Of a stretch of DNA of 64,000 nt, positions 21,058-30,291 are shown piece by piece; within the stretch, counting starts at the first letter, position 1; the number at the start of each line of letters is the position of its first letter. This DNA is from Amycolatopsis sp. EV170708-02-1 (GTDB taxonomy: Bacteria; Actinomycetota; Actinomycetes; Mycobacteriales; Pseudonocardiaceae), in the NCBI RefSeq assembly GCF_022479115.1, contig NZ_CP092497.1, positions 3,720,001 through 3,784,000 on the forward strand, read 5' to 3'. The notes under the pieces were generated by a model that saw only the letters and a list, made by a program, of their open reading frames with translations, did not search any database and was not told where the DNA came from. The position numbers and the translations under genes were made by a program.

Positions 21058-22197
21058 ATGACCACGCGGAAACTCGGCGTCGTGATGAACGGCGTCACCG
21101 GGCGGATGGGCTATCGGCAGCACCTGGTGCGCTCGGTCCTGGCGATCAGGGAGGCGGGCGGGGTCGAGCTGGCCGACGGTTCGCGGGTCCAGCTGGAGCC
21201 GGTCCTGGTGGGGCGCAACGCGGACAAGCTCGAAGAGATCGCCACCCGGCACGGGCTGACCCGCTGGACCACCGATCTCGACGCCGCGCTCGGCGACGAA
21301 GACCTCCCGCTGTACTTCGACGCGCAGCTGACCGCGGTCCGCGAGAAGTCGATCGTCCGCGCCATCGACGCGGGCAAGCACATCTACACCGAGAAGCCGG
21401 TGGCCGAGTCGGTCGAAGGCGCGCTCGCGCTGGCGCGGCACGCCGAGGCGGCCGGGGTCAAGAACGGCGTCGTCCACGACAAGCTGTACCTGCCCGGCCT
21501 GCTCAAGCTGAAGCGCCTGATCGACAGCGGTTTCTTCGGGCAGATCCTGTCCGTGCGCGGCGAGTTCGGTTACTGGGTCTTCGAGGGCGACTGGCAGTCC
21601 GCGCAGCGTCCCAGCTGGAACTATCGCGCCGAAGACGGCGGCGGCATCGTCGTCGACATGTTCTGCCACTGGAACTACGTGCTGGAGAACCTCTTCGGCG
21701 CCGTCAACGCCGTGACCGCGAAGGCAGTCACCCACATCCCGGAGCGGGTCGACGAGAAGGGCGACCGGTACGCGGCCACGGCCGACGACTCCGCGTACGC
21801 GATCTTCGAGCTCGAAGGCGGCGTCATCGCCCAGCTCAACTCGTCCTGGTGCGTGCGGGTCCACCGCGACGAACTGGTGGAGTTCCAGGTCGACGGGACC
21901 AAGGGCAGCGCGGTCGCCGGGCTGCACAAATGCGTCATCCAGCCGAGGGAGGCCACGCCGAAGCCGGTGTGGAACCCGGACCTCGCGGAGACGCGGTCCT
22001 ATCGTTCGCAGTGGCAGGAAGTGCCGGACAACGAGGACTTCGGCAACGGTTTCCGCGCACAGTGGGAGCAGTTCATCCGCCACGTCGTCGAGGACGCCCC
22101 GCACCCCTACGACTTCATGGCGGGGGTGCGCGGCATCAGGCTCGCGGAAGCCGGCCTGGAGTCCTCACGCGAGGGCCGCCGGATTTCGCTGGCCTAG
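21058..22197 (+). CDS. Gfo/Idh/MocA-family oxidoreductase
   Basis: 379 residues. A Rossmann-like N terminus (KLGVVMNGVTGRMGYRQHLVRS) and the EKP motif (YTEKPVAESVEGALAL, ~108-123) identify the family; the C-terminal domain has VHDKLYLPGLLKLKRLIDSGFFGQI. These NAD(P)-dependent enzymes oxidise or reduce sugars, inositols and derivatives. AAAGGAGA lies before ATG 21058, behind a promoter with two LacI-type operators, so sugar-induced expression is likely. It appears as a single-gene unit, convergent with the GAF-ANTAR gene with a 4-bp overlap. Confidence 0.88.
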   Translation: MTTRKLGVVMNGVTGRMGYRQHLVRSVLAIREAGGVELADGSRVQLEPVLVGRNADKLEEIATRHGLTRWTTDLDAALGDEDLPLYFDAQLTAVREKSIVRAIDAGKHIYTEKPVAESVEGALALARHAEAAGVKNGVVHDKLYLPGLLKLKRLIDSGFFGQILSVRGEFGYWVFEGDWQSAQRPSWNYRAEDGGGIVVDMFCHWNYVLENLFGAVNAVTAKAVTHIPERVDEKGDRYAATADDSAYAIFELEGGVIAQLNSSWCVRVHRDELVEFQVDGTKGSAVAGLHKCVIQPREATPKPVWNPDLAETRSYRSQWQEVPDNEDFGNGFRAQWEQFIRHVVEDAPHPYDFMAGVRGIRLAEAGLESSREGRRISLA

Positions 22198-22937
22198 CGG
22201 CCGAACACCGCTCCCGGGTCTTCCGCGATCAGTACCGAGATCTCCCGGATCTTGCGGTTCGTGTGCTGCGACGCCTCGGTGAGCCAGCGGAAGGCCTCCT
22301 CGGCGTTCAGCTCCAGACGCGCCATCACGATTCCCTTCGCGGTGGCGATGGCGTCCCTGGTCTCCAACGCGGCGACCAGGGTCTCCGCCTGTCGTTCGGC
22401 GGCGGCCCAGCGGGACGCGGTCAGGATGATCGCCGAGATCGCCGAGGTGAACATCGCGACCAAGGCCGCCTCCACCGGGTCGAAGGCGTTCTCCTGGAAG
22501 CTCCAGACGTTGAGCGCGCCGGACAGCGGCTCGGTTTCGCGCCGCCTGAAATGGGACTCGTCCGGGACGAACAACGGGCAGGCCAGCGCGGTCCGCACGC
22601 CGAGCAGCTCTGCGGTGGCGGTGAAATCCGGCCAGCGGGCGGCCGCGTCGGCGTCCAGCAGGGTCCGGACGATCGTCCCGCTCTCGGCGGCCTTCAGGCA
22701 CGGGCCCTCGTCGGCGCTGTACTGCGCTTTGTCCAAGGGGAGCAGGGACTCGTCGGTGGCGGCGACGGTGCTCGGTTCGTTGTCGGAGTACAGCGTCACC
22801 GTGGCCGCGTCCGCGCCCGGCAGGAGGCCGACCACCTTCTTCGCCACCCGTTCCAGCAACTCGTCGCGGGGCTCGTCGAGCCGCATCGACTCCGTGAGTT
22901 CCCGCAACGCCGAAGCGGTGTCGCGAAACTGATCCAT
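22194..22937 (-). CDS. GAF- and ANTAR-domain RNA-binding regulator
   Basis: 247 residues from ATG 22937 (MDQFRDTASALREL). A GAF domain (~30-165; DEGPCLKAAESGTIVRTLLD) is followed by an ANTAR domain (~175-235; LVAALETRDAIATAKGIVMARLELNAEEAFRWLTEASQHTNRKIREI). ANTAR domains bind paired RNA hairpins and stop termination. The GAF domain is likely the sensor. Actinomycetes have many such orphans; targets are unknown. Confidence 0.88.
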   Translation of the reverse strand: MDQFRDTASALRELTESMRLDEPRDELLERVAKKVVGLLPGADAATVTLYSDNEPSTVAATDESLLPLDKAQYSADEGPCLKAAESGTIVRTLLDADAAARWPDFTATAELLGVRTALACPLFVPDESHFRRRETEPLSGALNVWSFQENAFDPVEAALVAMFTSAISAIILTASRWAAAERQAETLVAALETRDAIATAKGIVMARLELNAEEAFRWLTEASQHTNRKIREISVLIAEDPGAVFGR

Positions 22938-22996
22938 CGTGGCCCTTTCCCTCGGACGGCGGATTTCGCCGACCATCAAGAACGTACTCGTTCCGG

Positions 22997-24892
22997 CTAG
23001 CCGGGCATTGGCCGATTCGGGCTAACCCCGGGCCGGTGCCCCGCCGGTTCGGTGACCATCAGGCCTTCGCCGTGCGTGAGACCGGGCAGCCGCTGCTCGA
23101 ACCGGGCGACCTCGCCCAGCGGGAGCACGCCCGTCAGCTCGGCCCGGTCGCCGCGCACCACCGAACCGGTGACGATCCCGCCGCCTTCGGCCAGCCGGGA
23201 AAGCGTCGCGGGCACCGAGCCGGCCGGCAGTTCCACCTCGACCCGGCTGACCGGTTCGAGCACCTCGGTCCCCGCGTCCCGCAGCGCTTCCGCCAGCACG
23301 AACGGGGTGACCTTGCGGAAGTCGCCCGCCGCGCTGACCGGGCTGAAGTAGCCGGTATGGGTGACGGTCACCACGCAGTCGATTACCTCCCGGCCGGAGG
23401 GGCCCCGCCGCAGCGTCGCGCCGACGGTCTCCTCGATGGCCTTGTGGAAGGCGAGCGGGAGGGAGCCGAGTTCGACGTCGAGGCCGAAGGTCAGGCCGGA
23501 TCCGGGGGCGCCGGGGCCGACCCGCAGCCCGAGCGTCGCGAAGTACGGATTCCGCTTCTCGGTGATGAGCCACACCGAATGTCCCGTGCCGATGGGCCGT
23601 TCGACGAGGACCGGCCGGGTGAGGCTGAAGCCGACGTCGAGGCCGTACTGCGTGGCGAGCGTCTCCGCGATGATCTCCTTCTGCACTTCGCCATAGAGCC
23701 GCACGGAGATGCGGCGGGTCTCGTCGTCCTGCCGGACGGTGATCAGCGGATCCTGTTCCGCCAGCTCCTGCAGGGCGGCGAACACCGACGCCGTCTCGGC
23801 GGGCACGGCCGGGCTCACCACGGTCTCCAAGGCGGGCGGTGGGAACTGCGTGGCCGCGCCCTCGTCTTCGGGAACACCGACGAGGTCGCCGATCCGGATC
23901 TCCTTGAGCCCGGTGATCTTGGCGATCTGGCCGGCCCTCGCGCGGGCCTCGACGGTCTCGTCGCCGAGTTCGAAGACGTGCACCGTGCTCACTTTCGCCT
24001 CCGCCGCGGCCGCCCCGCCCGGGCGACGGAACCGGACGTGGTCCCGCGCGCCGAGCTCGCCGGAGAACACGCGGACATAAGCGATCTTCTCGTGCGCGCG
24101 GCCGCGTTCGATCTTGAACACCGTGGCGCGCAACCGGTCGTCGGGTACGGGTTTTCCCGCTCCCGCAAGGAATTCGCGGATCCCCGACGTCAGCTCGGCG
24201 ATCCCCTCGCCGCTTCGCGCGGAGCCGGAGAAGACGGGCGAGACGACTCCGAGCCGGGTCTGGCGGACGACCTCGGCCCGGTAGTCCTCGGCCGTCACGC
24301 TGTCATCTAGATACGCGGTGAGGAAGGCGTCGCTGTGCTCGGCCAGTCGTTCGGCCAGACCGGGCGACGGCGCGACCGGGCGCGGCCGGACCTTCGCGGC
24401 CGCCGTGCCGAGACCGTCGACCTCCGACATCGGCACGCAGGCGACGCCGAGGCGTTCGGCGAGGTCGGCCAAGAGACCGTCGTGGCGGGCGCCCGCGCGG
24501 TCGATCTTGTTGACGAAGATCAGCACGGGGATCCGCAGCCGCCTGAGCGCGCGCATGAGCACGCGGGTCTGCGCCTGCACGCCCTCGACGGCGGACACGA
24601 CGAGGACGACGCCGTCGAGCACCCGCAGCGCGCGTTCGACCTCGGCGATGAAGTCCGGATGGCCGGGGGTGTCGATCAGGTTGACGCGCAGGTCGCCGAC
24701 GCGGAAGGCCACGACGGCCGAGCGGATGGTGATACCGCGACGGCGTTCCAGATCCATCGTGTCGGTGCGGGTGTCCCCGGCGTCGACGCGGCCGAGGGTG
24801 CCGATCGCGCCGGTGTGATGGAGCAGGCGCTCCGTCAGGCTCGTCTTACCGGCGTCGACATGGGCGAGGATTCCGAGGTTCAGGTACTCCAT
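22997..24892 (-). CDS. TetM/Otr(A)-like ribosomal protection protein
   Basis: 631 residues, close to the 640-660 of Tet(M)-type GTPases. The EF-G-like GTPase domain has AHVDAGKTSLTERLL, RGITIRSA, DTPGHPDF and NKIDRAGA. Domains II-V follow, with QYGLDVGF and the C-terminal domain (GHSVWLITEKRNPYFATLGL, ADFRKVTPFVLAEALRDAG). Such proteins evict tetracycline from the ribosome; producers and relatives in actinomycetes carry Otr(A) versions. No biosynthetic cluster is adjacent, so it may be an intrinsic resistance or translation-rescue factor. A leader hairpin and short overlapping ORF precede it. Confidence 0.85.
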   Translation of the reverse strand: MEYLNLGILAHVDAGKTSLTERLLHHTGAIGTLGRVDAGDTRTDTMDLERRRGITIRSAVVAFRVGDLRVNLIDTPGHPDFIAEVERALRVLDGVVLVVSAVEGVQAQTRVLMRALRRLRIPVLIFVNKIDRAGARHDGLLADLAERLGVACVPMSEVDGLGTAAAKVRPRPVAPSPGLAERLAEHSDAFLTAYLDDSVTAEDYRAEVVRQTRLGVVSPVFSGSARSGEGIAELTSGIREFLAGAGKPVPDDRLRATVFKIERGRAHEKIAYVRVFSGELGARDHVRFRRPGGAAAAEAKVSTVHVFELGDETVEARARAGQIAKITGLKEIRIGDLVGVPEDEGAATQFPPPALETVVSPAVPAETASVFAALQELAEQDPLITVRQDDETRRISVRLYGEVQKEIIAETLATQYGLDVGFSLTRPVLVERPIGTGHSVWLITEKRNPYFATLGLRVGPGAPGSGLTFGLDVELGSLPLAFHKAIEETVGATLRRGPSGREVIDCVVTVTHTGYFSPVSAAGDFRKVTPFVLAEALRDAGTEVLEPVSRVEVELPAGSVPATLSRLAEGGGIVTGSVVRGDRAELTGVLPLGEVARFEQRLPGLTHGEGLMVTEPAGHRPGVSPNRPMPG

Positions 24893-24926
24893 GGATGAAC
24901 GGCTCCAGGGCTGTCGAGAGGTCCAT
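24846..24926 (-). other. Possible leader ORF overlapping the ribosomal protection gene start
   Basis: A 26-codon frame starts at ATG 24926 (MDLSTALEPFIHGVPEPRNP...) and runs in another frame over the start codon of the Tet(M)-like gene to a TAA. It has no clear ribosome binding site. It might couple or attenuate translation, as leader peptides do for tet(M), but this is weak. Confidence 0.25.
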
Positions 24927-24947
24927 ACGGCTGGGGGACTCGACAGC
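24910..24947 (-). promoter_or_regulatory. 5' leader hairpin of the ribosomal protection gene
   Basis: GCTGTCGAG and CTCGACAGC form a perfect 9-bp stem 18 bases upstream of the ATG. The leader AUG of the short ORF lies in the loop. It could modulate translation or transcript elongation. Confidence 0.4.
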
Positions 24948-25151
24948 TCGGCGCACGCCGTTCTCCTTCTTCCCGGGAAAGCACCTGGTCGGGCCGGACG
25001 TTAGCAGCGTGTTTCCGGCCGGTCACGCGATTTAGGCCGGGCCGTTGACTTGCGGCGGCCCATGAGCTGTAATTCTCGAACAATTCAGCGCAAGAACATG
25101 ACAAGAGTCAGGAAGATTCCGCTCAGTCCCCTCCCGGAACAGAGGAATGTC

Positions 25152-28100
25152 ATGAGAACGAGGCGCCTTCTGACGTACGCCGCCCTGTCCCTTCTTCTGG
25201 CCCCACCCGCCGTCGCCGCGGCCGATCCCCCAACGGCCTTGGCGCCCCCTGCCGCAGCCGCCGAAGCGGCCGACGCGACGTACACCGCCAGCAGCCAGCT
25301 GCCCGGGTACGCCGTTTCGAACGTCGGCGACGGGAACCAGGCGACCTACTGGGAAAGCACGAACAACCAGTTCCCGCAATGGATCCAGGCCGACCTCGGC
25401 GCGGCCACGAACATCGCCCGGCTCGTGCTCAAACTGCCTTCCGGCTGGGAAGCCCGCACCCAGACGTTCTCGGTGCAGGGCAGCGGAAACGGCGCGAGCT
25501 TCAGTGATCTCGTCCCGTCGGCAGGCCACCGGTTCGACCCGGCGACGGGCAACACCGTCACCCTCGACGTCACCGGGAACACCAGGTTCGTGCGGCTGAA
25601 CATCTCCGCCAACACCGGCTGGCCCGCGGCCCAGCTCTCGGAGTTCGAGGTGCACGGTCCGGCGGGCGGGGACACGCAACCGCCGTCCGCGCCGGGGAAC
25701 CTCGCCTACACCGAGCCGTCGAGCGGCAAGATCCGGCTCACGTGGTCGGCTTCGACCGACAACACCGGCGTCACGGGGTACGACGTGTACGCCAACGGGC
25801 AGTTGCGGGGCAGCGTCGGCGGTGACGTCCTGACCTACACCGACGACCAGCCGGAAAGCGCGACCGTCGCGTACTCCGTGCGGGCACGCGACGCGGCGGG
25901 CAACCAGTCGCCGAGCAGCGGCACCGTGACGAGGACCGGTACCCAGGCCGGGACGAATCTCGCGCTGCGCAAGCCGATCACGGCGTCTTCGGTGCAGCAC
26001 TCCTACGTCGCGGCCAACGCCAACGACGACTCCACGGCCACCTATTGGGAGGGTGCGGCGTACCCGAACCTGCTGACCGTGGCGCTCGGGTCCAACGCCG
26101 ACCTCGACCGGGTCGTGGTCAAGCTCAACCCGGATCCCGTCTGGGCCCAGCGGACGCAGACGATCGCGGTCGAAGGGCGTGACCAGGGCGCGGCCGCGTT
26201 CACCACGCTGGTGCCCGCGCAGACGTACACCTTCACCCCGTCGAGCGGCAACACCGTGACGATCCCGGCCGGTGGCCGCGCCGCCGACGTCCGGCTGCGG
26301 ATCACCGCCAACTCCGGAGCCCCGGGCGGGCAAGCCGCGGAGTTCCAGGTCTTCGGCGTCCCCGCCCCGAATCCCGACCTCACGGTTTCGGGGGTTTCGT
26401 GGTCGCCCGAGAACCCGGTGGAGACCGACACGATCACCGTGTCGGCGACCGTCCGCAACGCCGGGACCGCGGCGTCGGGCGCGACGAACGTGAACCTCTA
26501 CCTGGGCACGGCGAAGGTCGGCACGGCACCGGTCGGCGCACTCGCCGCGGGAGCGTCGGCGACCGTCTCGGCGGACATCGGCACCCGGGAAGCGGGCAGT
26601 CACCAGATCACCGCGAAGGTCGACGAGGCCAACGCCGTCGTCGAGCAGGACGAGGGCAACAACTCCTACACCGGCGCGACCGCGCTCGTCGTCAGCCCGG
26701 TCCAGAGTTCCGACCTCGTCGCGGCCACCGCCTGGTCGCCGAACAACCCGACGCCGGGTGGCACCGTGACCTTCTCCGCCACGGTGCGCAACCAGGGCAC
26801 GGTCGCTTCGGCCGCTGGGGCCCACGGCGTCACGGTGACGATCACCGACCAGAACGGCGCCGTCGTCAAGACGCTCAGCGGCTCGTACTCCGGCGCGATC
26901 GCCGCCGGGGCCACCGCGCCGCCGGTGAACGTCGGCACCTGGACCGCCGGGAACGGCCGGTACACGGTCAAGACCGTCGTCGCGAACGACGCCAACGAGC
27001 TGCCCGCCAAACAGGGCAACAACACGAGCACGCAAGCGTTGTTCGTCGGCCGCGGCGCGAACATGCCCTACGACCTGTACGAGGCCGAAGACGGTGTGGT
27101 CGCGGGCGGCGCGTCCGTGATCGGCCCGAACCGGAAGATCGGCGACCTCGCGGGGGAGGCGTCGGGCCGCAAGGCGGTGACGCTGAACTCGACCGGTGCC
27201 TCGGTCGAATTCACCACCCGCGCGGCCACGAACACCCTGGTGACCCGGTTCTCGATGCCGGACGCCGCGGGTGGCGGCGGGCAGAACTCGACGTTGAACG
27301 TCTACGTCGATGGCACGTTCCTGAAGGCCATCGACCTGACTTCGCGCCACGCGTGGCTTTACGGCCCCGAAGCCTCTCCGCAGAACTCTCCCGGAGCCGG
27401 GCCCGCCCGCCACATCTACGACGAGGCCAGCATGCTGCTCGGCACGACCGTGCCCGCCGGGCACAAGATCAAGCTGCAGAAGGACGCCGGCAACGGCTTG
27501 AACTACGCGATCGATTTCGTGAACTTCGAGCTGGCCACGGCGGCCGCGAACCCCGACCCGGCGCACTACGCCGTCCCGGCCGGGTTCAGCCAACAGGATG
27601 TGCAGGCCGCGCTGGACAAGGTCCGCCAGGATCCGAACCTCACCGGCGTCTTCCTGCCGCCGGGGCAGTATCCGATGACGAACAAGGTCACCGTGTACGG
27701 CAAGCCGGTCACGGTGCTCGGCGCCGGGCCGTGGTTCACGAGGTTCACCGCGCCCGCCGGACAGGAGAACACCGACATCGGGTTCGACGCGCAGGCGAGC
27801 GCGAGCGGTTCGACGTTCGGCGGATTCGCCGTGTTCGGGAACTACACGTCCCGGATCGACGGCCCCGGCAAGGTCTTCAACTTCACGAACGTCACGAACA
27901 TGACCATCGACGACATCTGGGTGGAGCACCAGATGTGCCTGCTGTGGGCGACCAATGTGGACAACACGACGGTGAAGAACTCGCGGATCCGCGACATGTT
28001 CGCCGACGGGGTCAACTTCACCAACGGCAGCACCGGAAACCGGGTCACCAACAACGAGGCCCGCTCGACCGGTGACGACAGTTTCGCGCTGTTCGCCGCC

Positions 28101-28721
28101 ACGGACCTCAACGCGGGTAACCAGTACGACAACGTGTTCGAGAACCTGACCGTGCTGCTTCCCTGGCGTGCGGCCGGATTGGCGGTGTACGGCGGGTACG
28201 GCAACACCTTCCGGAACCTCTACATCGCGGACACGCTGACGTACTCGGGGATCACGATCAGTTCGCTCGACTTCGGCTATCCGTTCCTCGGATTCGGTCC
28301 GCAGCCGACGACCGTCCAGAACGTCTCACTGGTTCGCACCGGTGGTCATTTCTGGGGACAGCAGACGTTCCCGGCGATCTGGATGTTCTCCGCCTCCAAG
28401 GAGTTCCGTGGTATCCGGGTGTCCGATGTGGACATCCAGAGCCCGACGTACAGCGGCATCATGTTCCAGACCAAGTACACCGGGAACCGGCCGGAGCACC
28501 CGGTCGAGGACACGGTGCTGACGAACGTGTCGATCACCGGCGCGCACCGCAGCGGTGACGAGTTCGACGCGAAGTCGGGGATCGGGATCTGGGTCAACGA
28601 GCTGCCGGAACCGGGTCAGGGCCCGGCCGTCGGCTCGGCGACGTTCACCGGGCTCACCCTGGGCGACAACGCCGAAGACATCCGGAACACGACGAGCACG
28701 TTCACCATCAACCGCAACTGA
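25152..28721 (+). CDS. Large secreted multidomain glycosidase, probable GH87 alpha-1,3-glucanase (mutanase/mycodextranase type)
   Basis: 1,189 residues. After a signal peptide (MRTRRLLTYAALSLLLAPPAVAAA) come: a discoidin/F5-8C module (~38-175), an FnIII domain (~178-260), a second discoidin module (~268-405), two CARDB domains (~410-520, ~525-640), a CBM6/35-like module (YEAEDGVVAGGASVIG, ~645-795) and a parallel beta-helix catalytic part (~800-1189). In the helix, Asp of FADGVNF and the DD of STGDDSF are spaced 23 and 24 residues apart, which is the GH87 catalytic aspartate spacing as I remember it. AGAGGAA precedes ATG 25152. It likely degrades fungal alpha-1,3-glucan outside the cell. Confidence 0.75.
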   Translation: MRTRRLLTYAALSLLLAPPAVAAADPPTALAPPAAAAEAADATYTASSQLPGYAVSNVGDGNQATYWESTNNQFPQWIQADLGAATNIARLVLKLPSGWEARTQTFSVQGSGNGASFSDLVPSAGHRFDPATGNTVTLDVTGNTRFVRLNISANTGWPAAQLSEFEVHGPAGGDTQPPSAPGNLAYTEPSSGKIRLTWSASTDNTGVTGYDVYANGQLRGSVGGDVLTYTDDQPESATVAYSVRARDAAGNQSPSSGTVTRTGTQAGTNLALRKPITASSVQHSYVAANANDDSTATYWEGAAYPNLLTVALGSNADLDRVVVKLNPDPVWAQRTQTIAVEGRDQGAAAFTTLVPAQTYTFTPSSGNTVTIPAGGRAADVRLRITANSGAPGGQAAEFQVFGVPAPNPDLTVSGVSWSPENPVETDTITVSATVRNAGTAASGATNVNLYLGTAKVGTAPVGALAAGASATVSADIGTREAGSHQITAKVDEANAVVEQDEGNNSYTGATALVVSPVQSSDLVAATAWSPNNPTPGGTVTFSATVRNQGTVASAAGAHGVTVTITDQNGAVVKTLSGSYSGAIAAGATAPPVNVGTWTAGNGRYTVKTVVANDANELPAKQGNNTSTQALFVGRGANMPYDLYEAEDGVVAGGASVIGPNRKIGDLAGEASGRKAVTLNSTGASVEFTTRAATNTLVTRFSMPDAAGGGGQNSTLNVYVDGTFLKAIDLTSRHAWLYGPEASPQNSPGAGPARHIYDEASMLLGTTVPAGHKIKLQKDAGNGLNYAIDFVNFELATAAANPDPAHYAVPAGFSQQDVQAALDKVRQDPNLTGVFLPPGQYPMTNKVTVYGKPVTVLGAGPWFTRFTAPAGQENTDIGFDAQASASGSTFGGFAVFGNYTSRIDGPGKVFNFTNVTNMTIDDIWVEHQMCLLWATNVDNTTVKNSRIRDMFADGVNFTNGSTGNRVTNNEARSTGDDSFALFAATDLNAGNQYDNVFENLTVLLPWRAAGLAVYGGYGNTFRNLYIADTLTYSGITISSLDFGYPFLGFGPQPTTVQNVSLVRTGGHFWGQQTFPAIWMFSASKEFRGIRVSDVDIQSPTYSGIMFQTKYTGNRPEHPVEDTVLTNVSITGAHRSGDEFDAKSGIGIWVNELPEPGQGPAVGSATFTGLTLGDNAEDIRNTTSTFTINRN

Positions 28722-28728
28722 GTGCCCC

Positions 28729-28774
28729 CTCGTGAGTGGCAAGGACGGTTAGAACCGTCCTTGCCACTCACGAG
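28729..28774. repeat. Perfect palindrome CTCGTGAGTGG...CCACTCACGAG
   Basis: A 21-bp perfect arm (CTCGTGAGTGGCAAGGACGG plus T) with a 4-base TAGA centre. It lies eight bases after the glucanase stop, so it may serve as its terminator. A near-identical copy is at 56587-56632. Confidence 0.85.
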
Positions 28775-28820
28775 GCCCAGGGCGTTGCCGAAGCGCGGAA
28801 TCCGTGCTTCACTCCTTGCC

Positions 28821-29420
28821 ATGCCGTACCGACGGACCCCGAAGACGCAGGCCAGACTGGACTCGCAGCGAGGCGAGATCCTGGCCGCGGCCATCGCGCT
28901 GCTGGCCGAAACGGGCTACGCGGGCTGCTCCATGGCCGCGGTCGCCACGCGGGCGGGCGTGGGCACCGGCAGCGTGTACCGGCAGTTCCCGTCCAAGGCC
29001 GACCTCGTCGTCGAGGTCTTCCGCGAGGTGGTCTCCCGCGAGGTCGACGCCGTCGAGGCCGCCGCGTCCCACGGCGACGTCCGCGAGCGGGTGGTCGCCG
29101 TGATCGAGACCTTCGCCGGGCGGGCGTTGAAGGCGCCGAGGCTGGCGTACGCGTTGCTGGCCGAGCCGGTCGACGCCGTGGTCGAGGCCGAGCGCCTGGT
29201 CTTCCGGCGCGCGTTCCGCGAGGTCATCGCCAGGAACATCGCCGACGGCGTGAAGCGAGGGCTGTTGCCTTCGCAGGACGCGGAAGCGACCGCCGCGGCA
29301 CTGGTCGGAGCGGGTGCGGAAATGCTGGTCGGCCCCCTGGCCGGGGACGGCGGCCCGGACACGATCCCGCACCTGGTCACGTTCACCCTTCGCGCGCTGG
29401 GAGGTTCCGATGGCGTTTGA
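28821..29420 (+). CDS. TetR family regulator of the crotonase/AurF operon
   Basis: 199 residues. [53 protein letters not shown] (~16-65). The ligand domain ends [19 protein letters not shown]. Its 3' end overlaps the crotonase start by 11 bases, so it is the first gene of a TetR, crotonase, AurF-like oxygenase, small membrane protein operon and probably represses it. An acyl-CoA or fatty acid ligand would fit. Confidence 0.87.
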   Translation: MPYRRTPKTQARLDSQRGEILAAAIALLAETGYAGCSMAAVATRAGVGTGSVYRQFPSKADLVVEVFREVVSREVDAVEAAASHGDVRERVVAVIETFAGRALKAPRLAYALLAEPVDAVVEAERLVFRRAFREVIARNIADGVKRGLLPSQDAEATAAALVGAGAEMLVGPLAGDGGPDTIPHLVTFTLRALGGSDGV

Positions 29421-30291
29421 GACGCTCACGTACCGCGTCCAAGACCGGAAGGCCTACCTGACCTTGAACCGCCCCGAGCGGCTCAACGCGATCAACGAAG
29501 TCATGCCCGGCGAGATCCGGCGGGCCGTGGAGCGGGCGAACGAGGACGACGCGGTCCGGGTCATCGTGGTGCGCGGCGAAGGACGGTCGTTCTGCGCCGG
29601 ATACGACCTCAAACAGTTCGCCGAGGGAGACGCCGAAGGCCGCTGGAACCAGGGCCCGGTCTGGGATCCGATCAAGGACTACCGGGTGATGAAGCGCAAC
29701 ACCGACGACTTCTTCAGCCTGTGGCGGTCGCTGAAACCCACCATCTGCCAGGTGCAAGGGCACGCGATCGCCGGCGGCAGCGACATCGCCCTGTCGTGCG
29801 ACGTGCTGATCATGGCGGCCGACGCGCGCCTCGGCTATCCGCCCGCCCGGGTCTGGGGCTGCCCGACGACCGCGATGTGGGTCTATCGCGCCGGAGCCCA
29901 GCGCGCGAAGCGGATGCTGCTCACCGGCGACACCATCGACGGCACCACCGCGGCGGAATGGGGACTCGCGCTCGAGGCGGTGGAACCGGACCGGCTCGAA
30001 GCCGCCGTCGAGGAACTGGCCGACCGGATGGCGGGCGTGCCGACGAACCAGCTCGTGATGCAGAAGCTGATGATCAACCAGGCCTACGACAACATGGGGC
30101 TGGCGGGCACCCAGACACTCGCGACGCTTTTCGACGGCATCACCCGGCACAGCCCGGAAGGCCGCTGGTTCCGCGAGTTCGCCGAACGCGACGGCTTCCA
30201 CGCGGCGGTGGCCTACCGCGATTCCGGACAGGTCATCCCGGACGGCGGCGGACCGCTGCCGGAGCACACGGATCCGAGGAGGTCGTCATGA
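29410..30291 (+). CDS. Enoyl-CoA hydratase/isomerase (crotonase) family protein
   Basis: 293 residues. Crotonase marks: [20 protein letters not shown], the oxyanion region [16 protein letters not shown], and [32 protein letters not shown] glycine-serine-aspartate at GGSD replaces the usual GGG/GGA-E, so classic hydration chemistry is uncertain. An insertion ([21 protein letters not shown]) is typical of large actinobacterial paralogues. Coupled by overlap to genes on both sides (ATGA with the next). Confidence 0.88.
   Translation: MAFETLTYRVQDRKAYLTLNRPERLNAINEVMPGEIRRAVERANEDDAVRVIVVRGEGRSFCAGYDLKQFAEGDAEGRWNQGPVWDPIKDYRVMKRNTDDFFSLWRSLKPTICQVQGHAIAGGSDIALSCDVLIMAADARLGYPPARVWGCPTTAMWVYRAGAQRAKRMLLTGDTIDGTTAAEWGLALEAVEPDRLEAAVEELADRMAGVPTNQLVMQKLMINQAYDNMGLAGTQTLATLFDGITRHSPEGRWFREFAERDGFHAAVAYRDSGQVIPDGGGPLPEHTDPRRSS

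Noticed and set aside
25032..27929. A 965-codon minus-strand open frame across the glucanase
   Set aside because: Arg/Val/Gly-rich without family motifs; it is the antisense shadow of a GC-rich gene with a signal peptide and recognisable domains.
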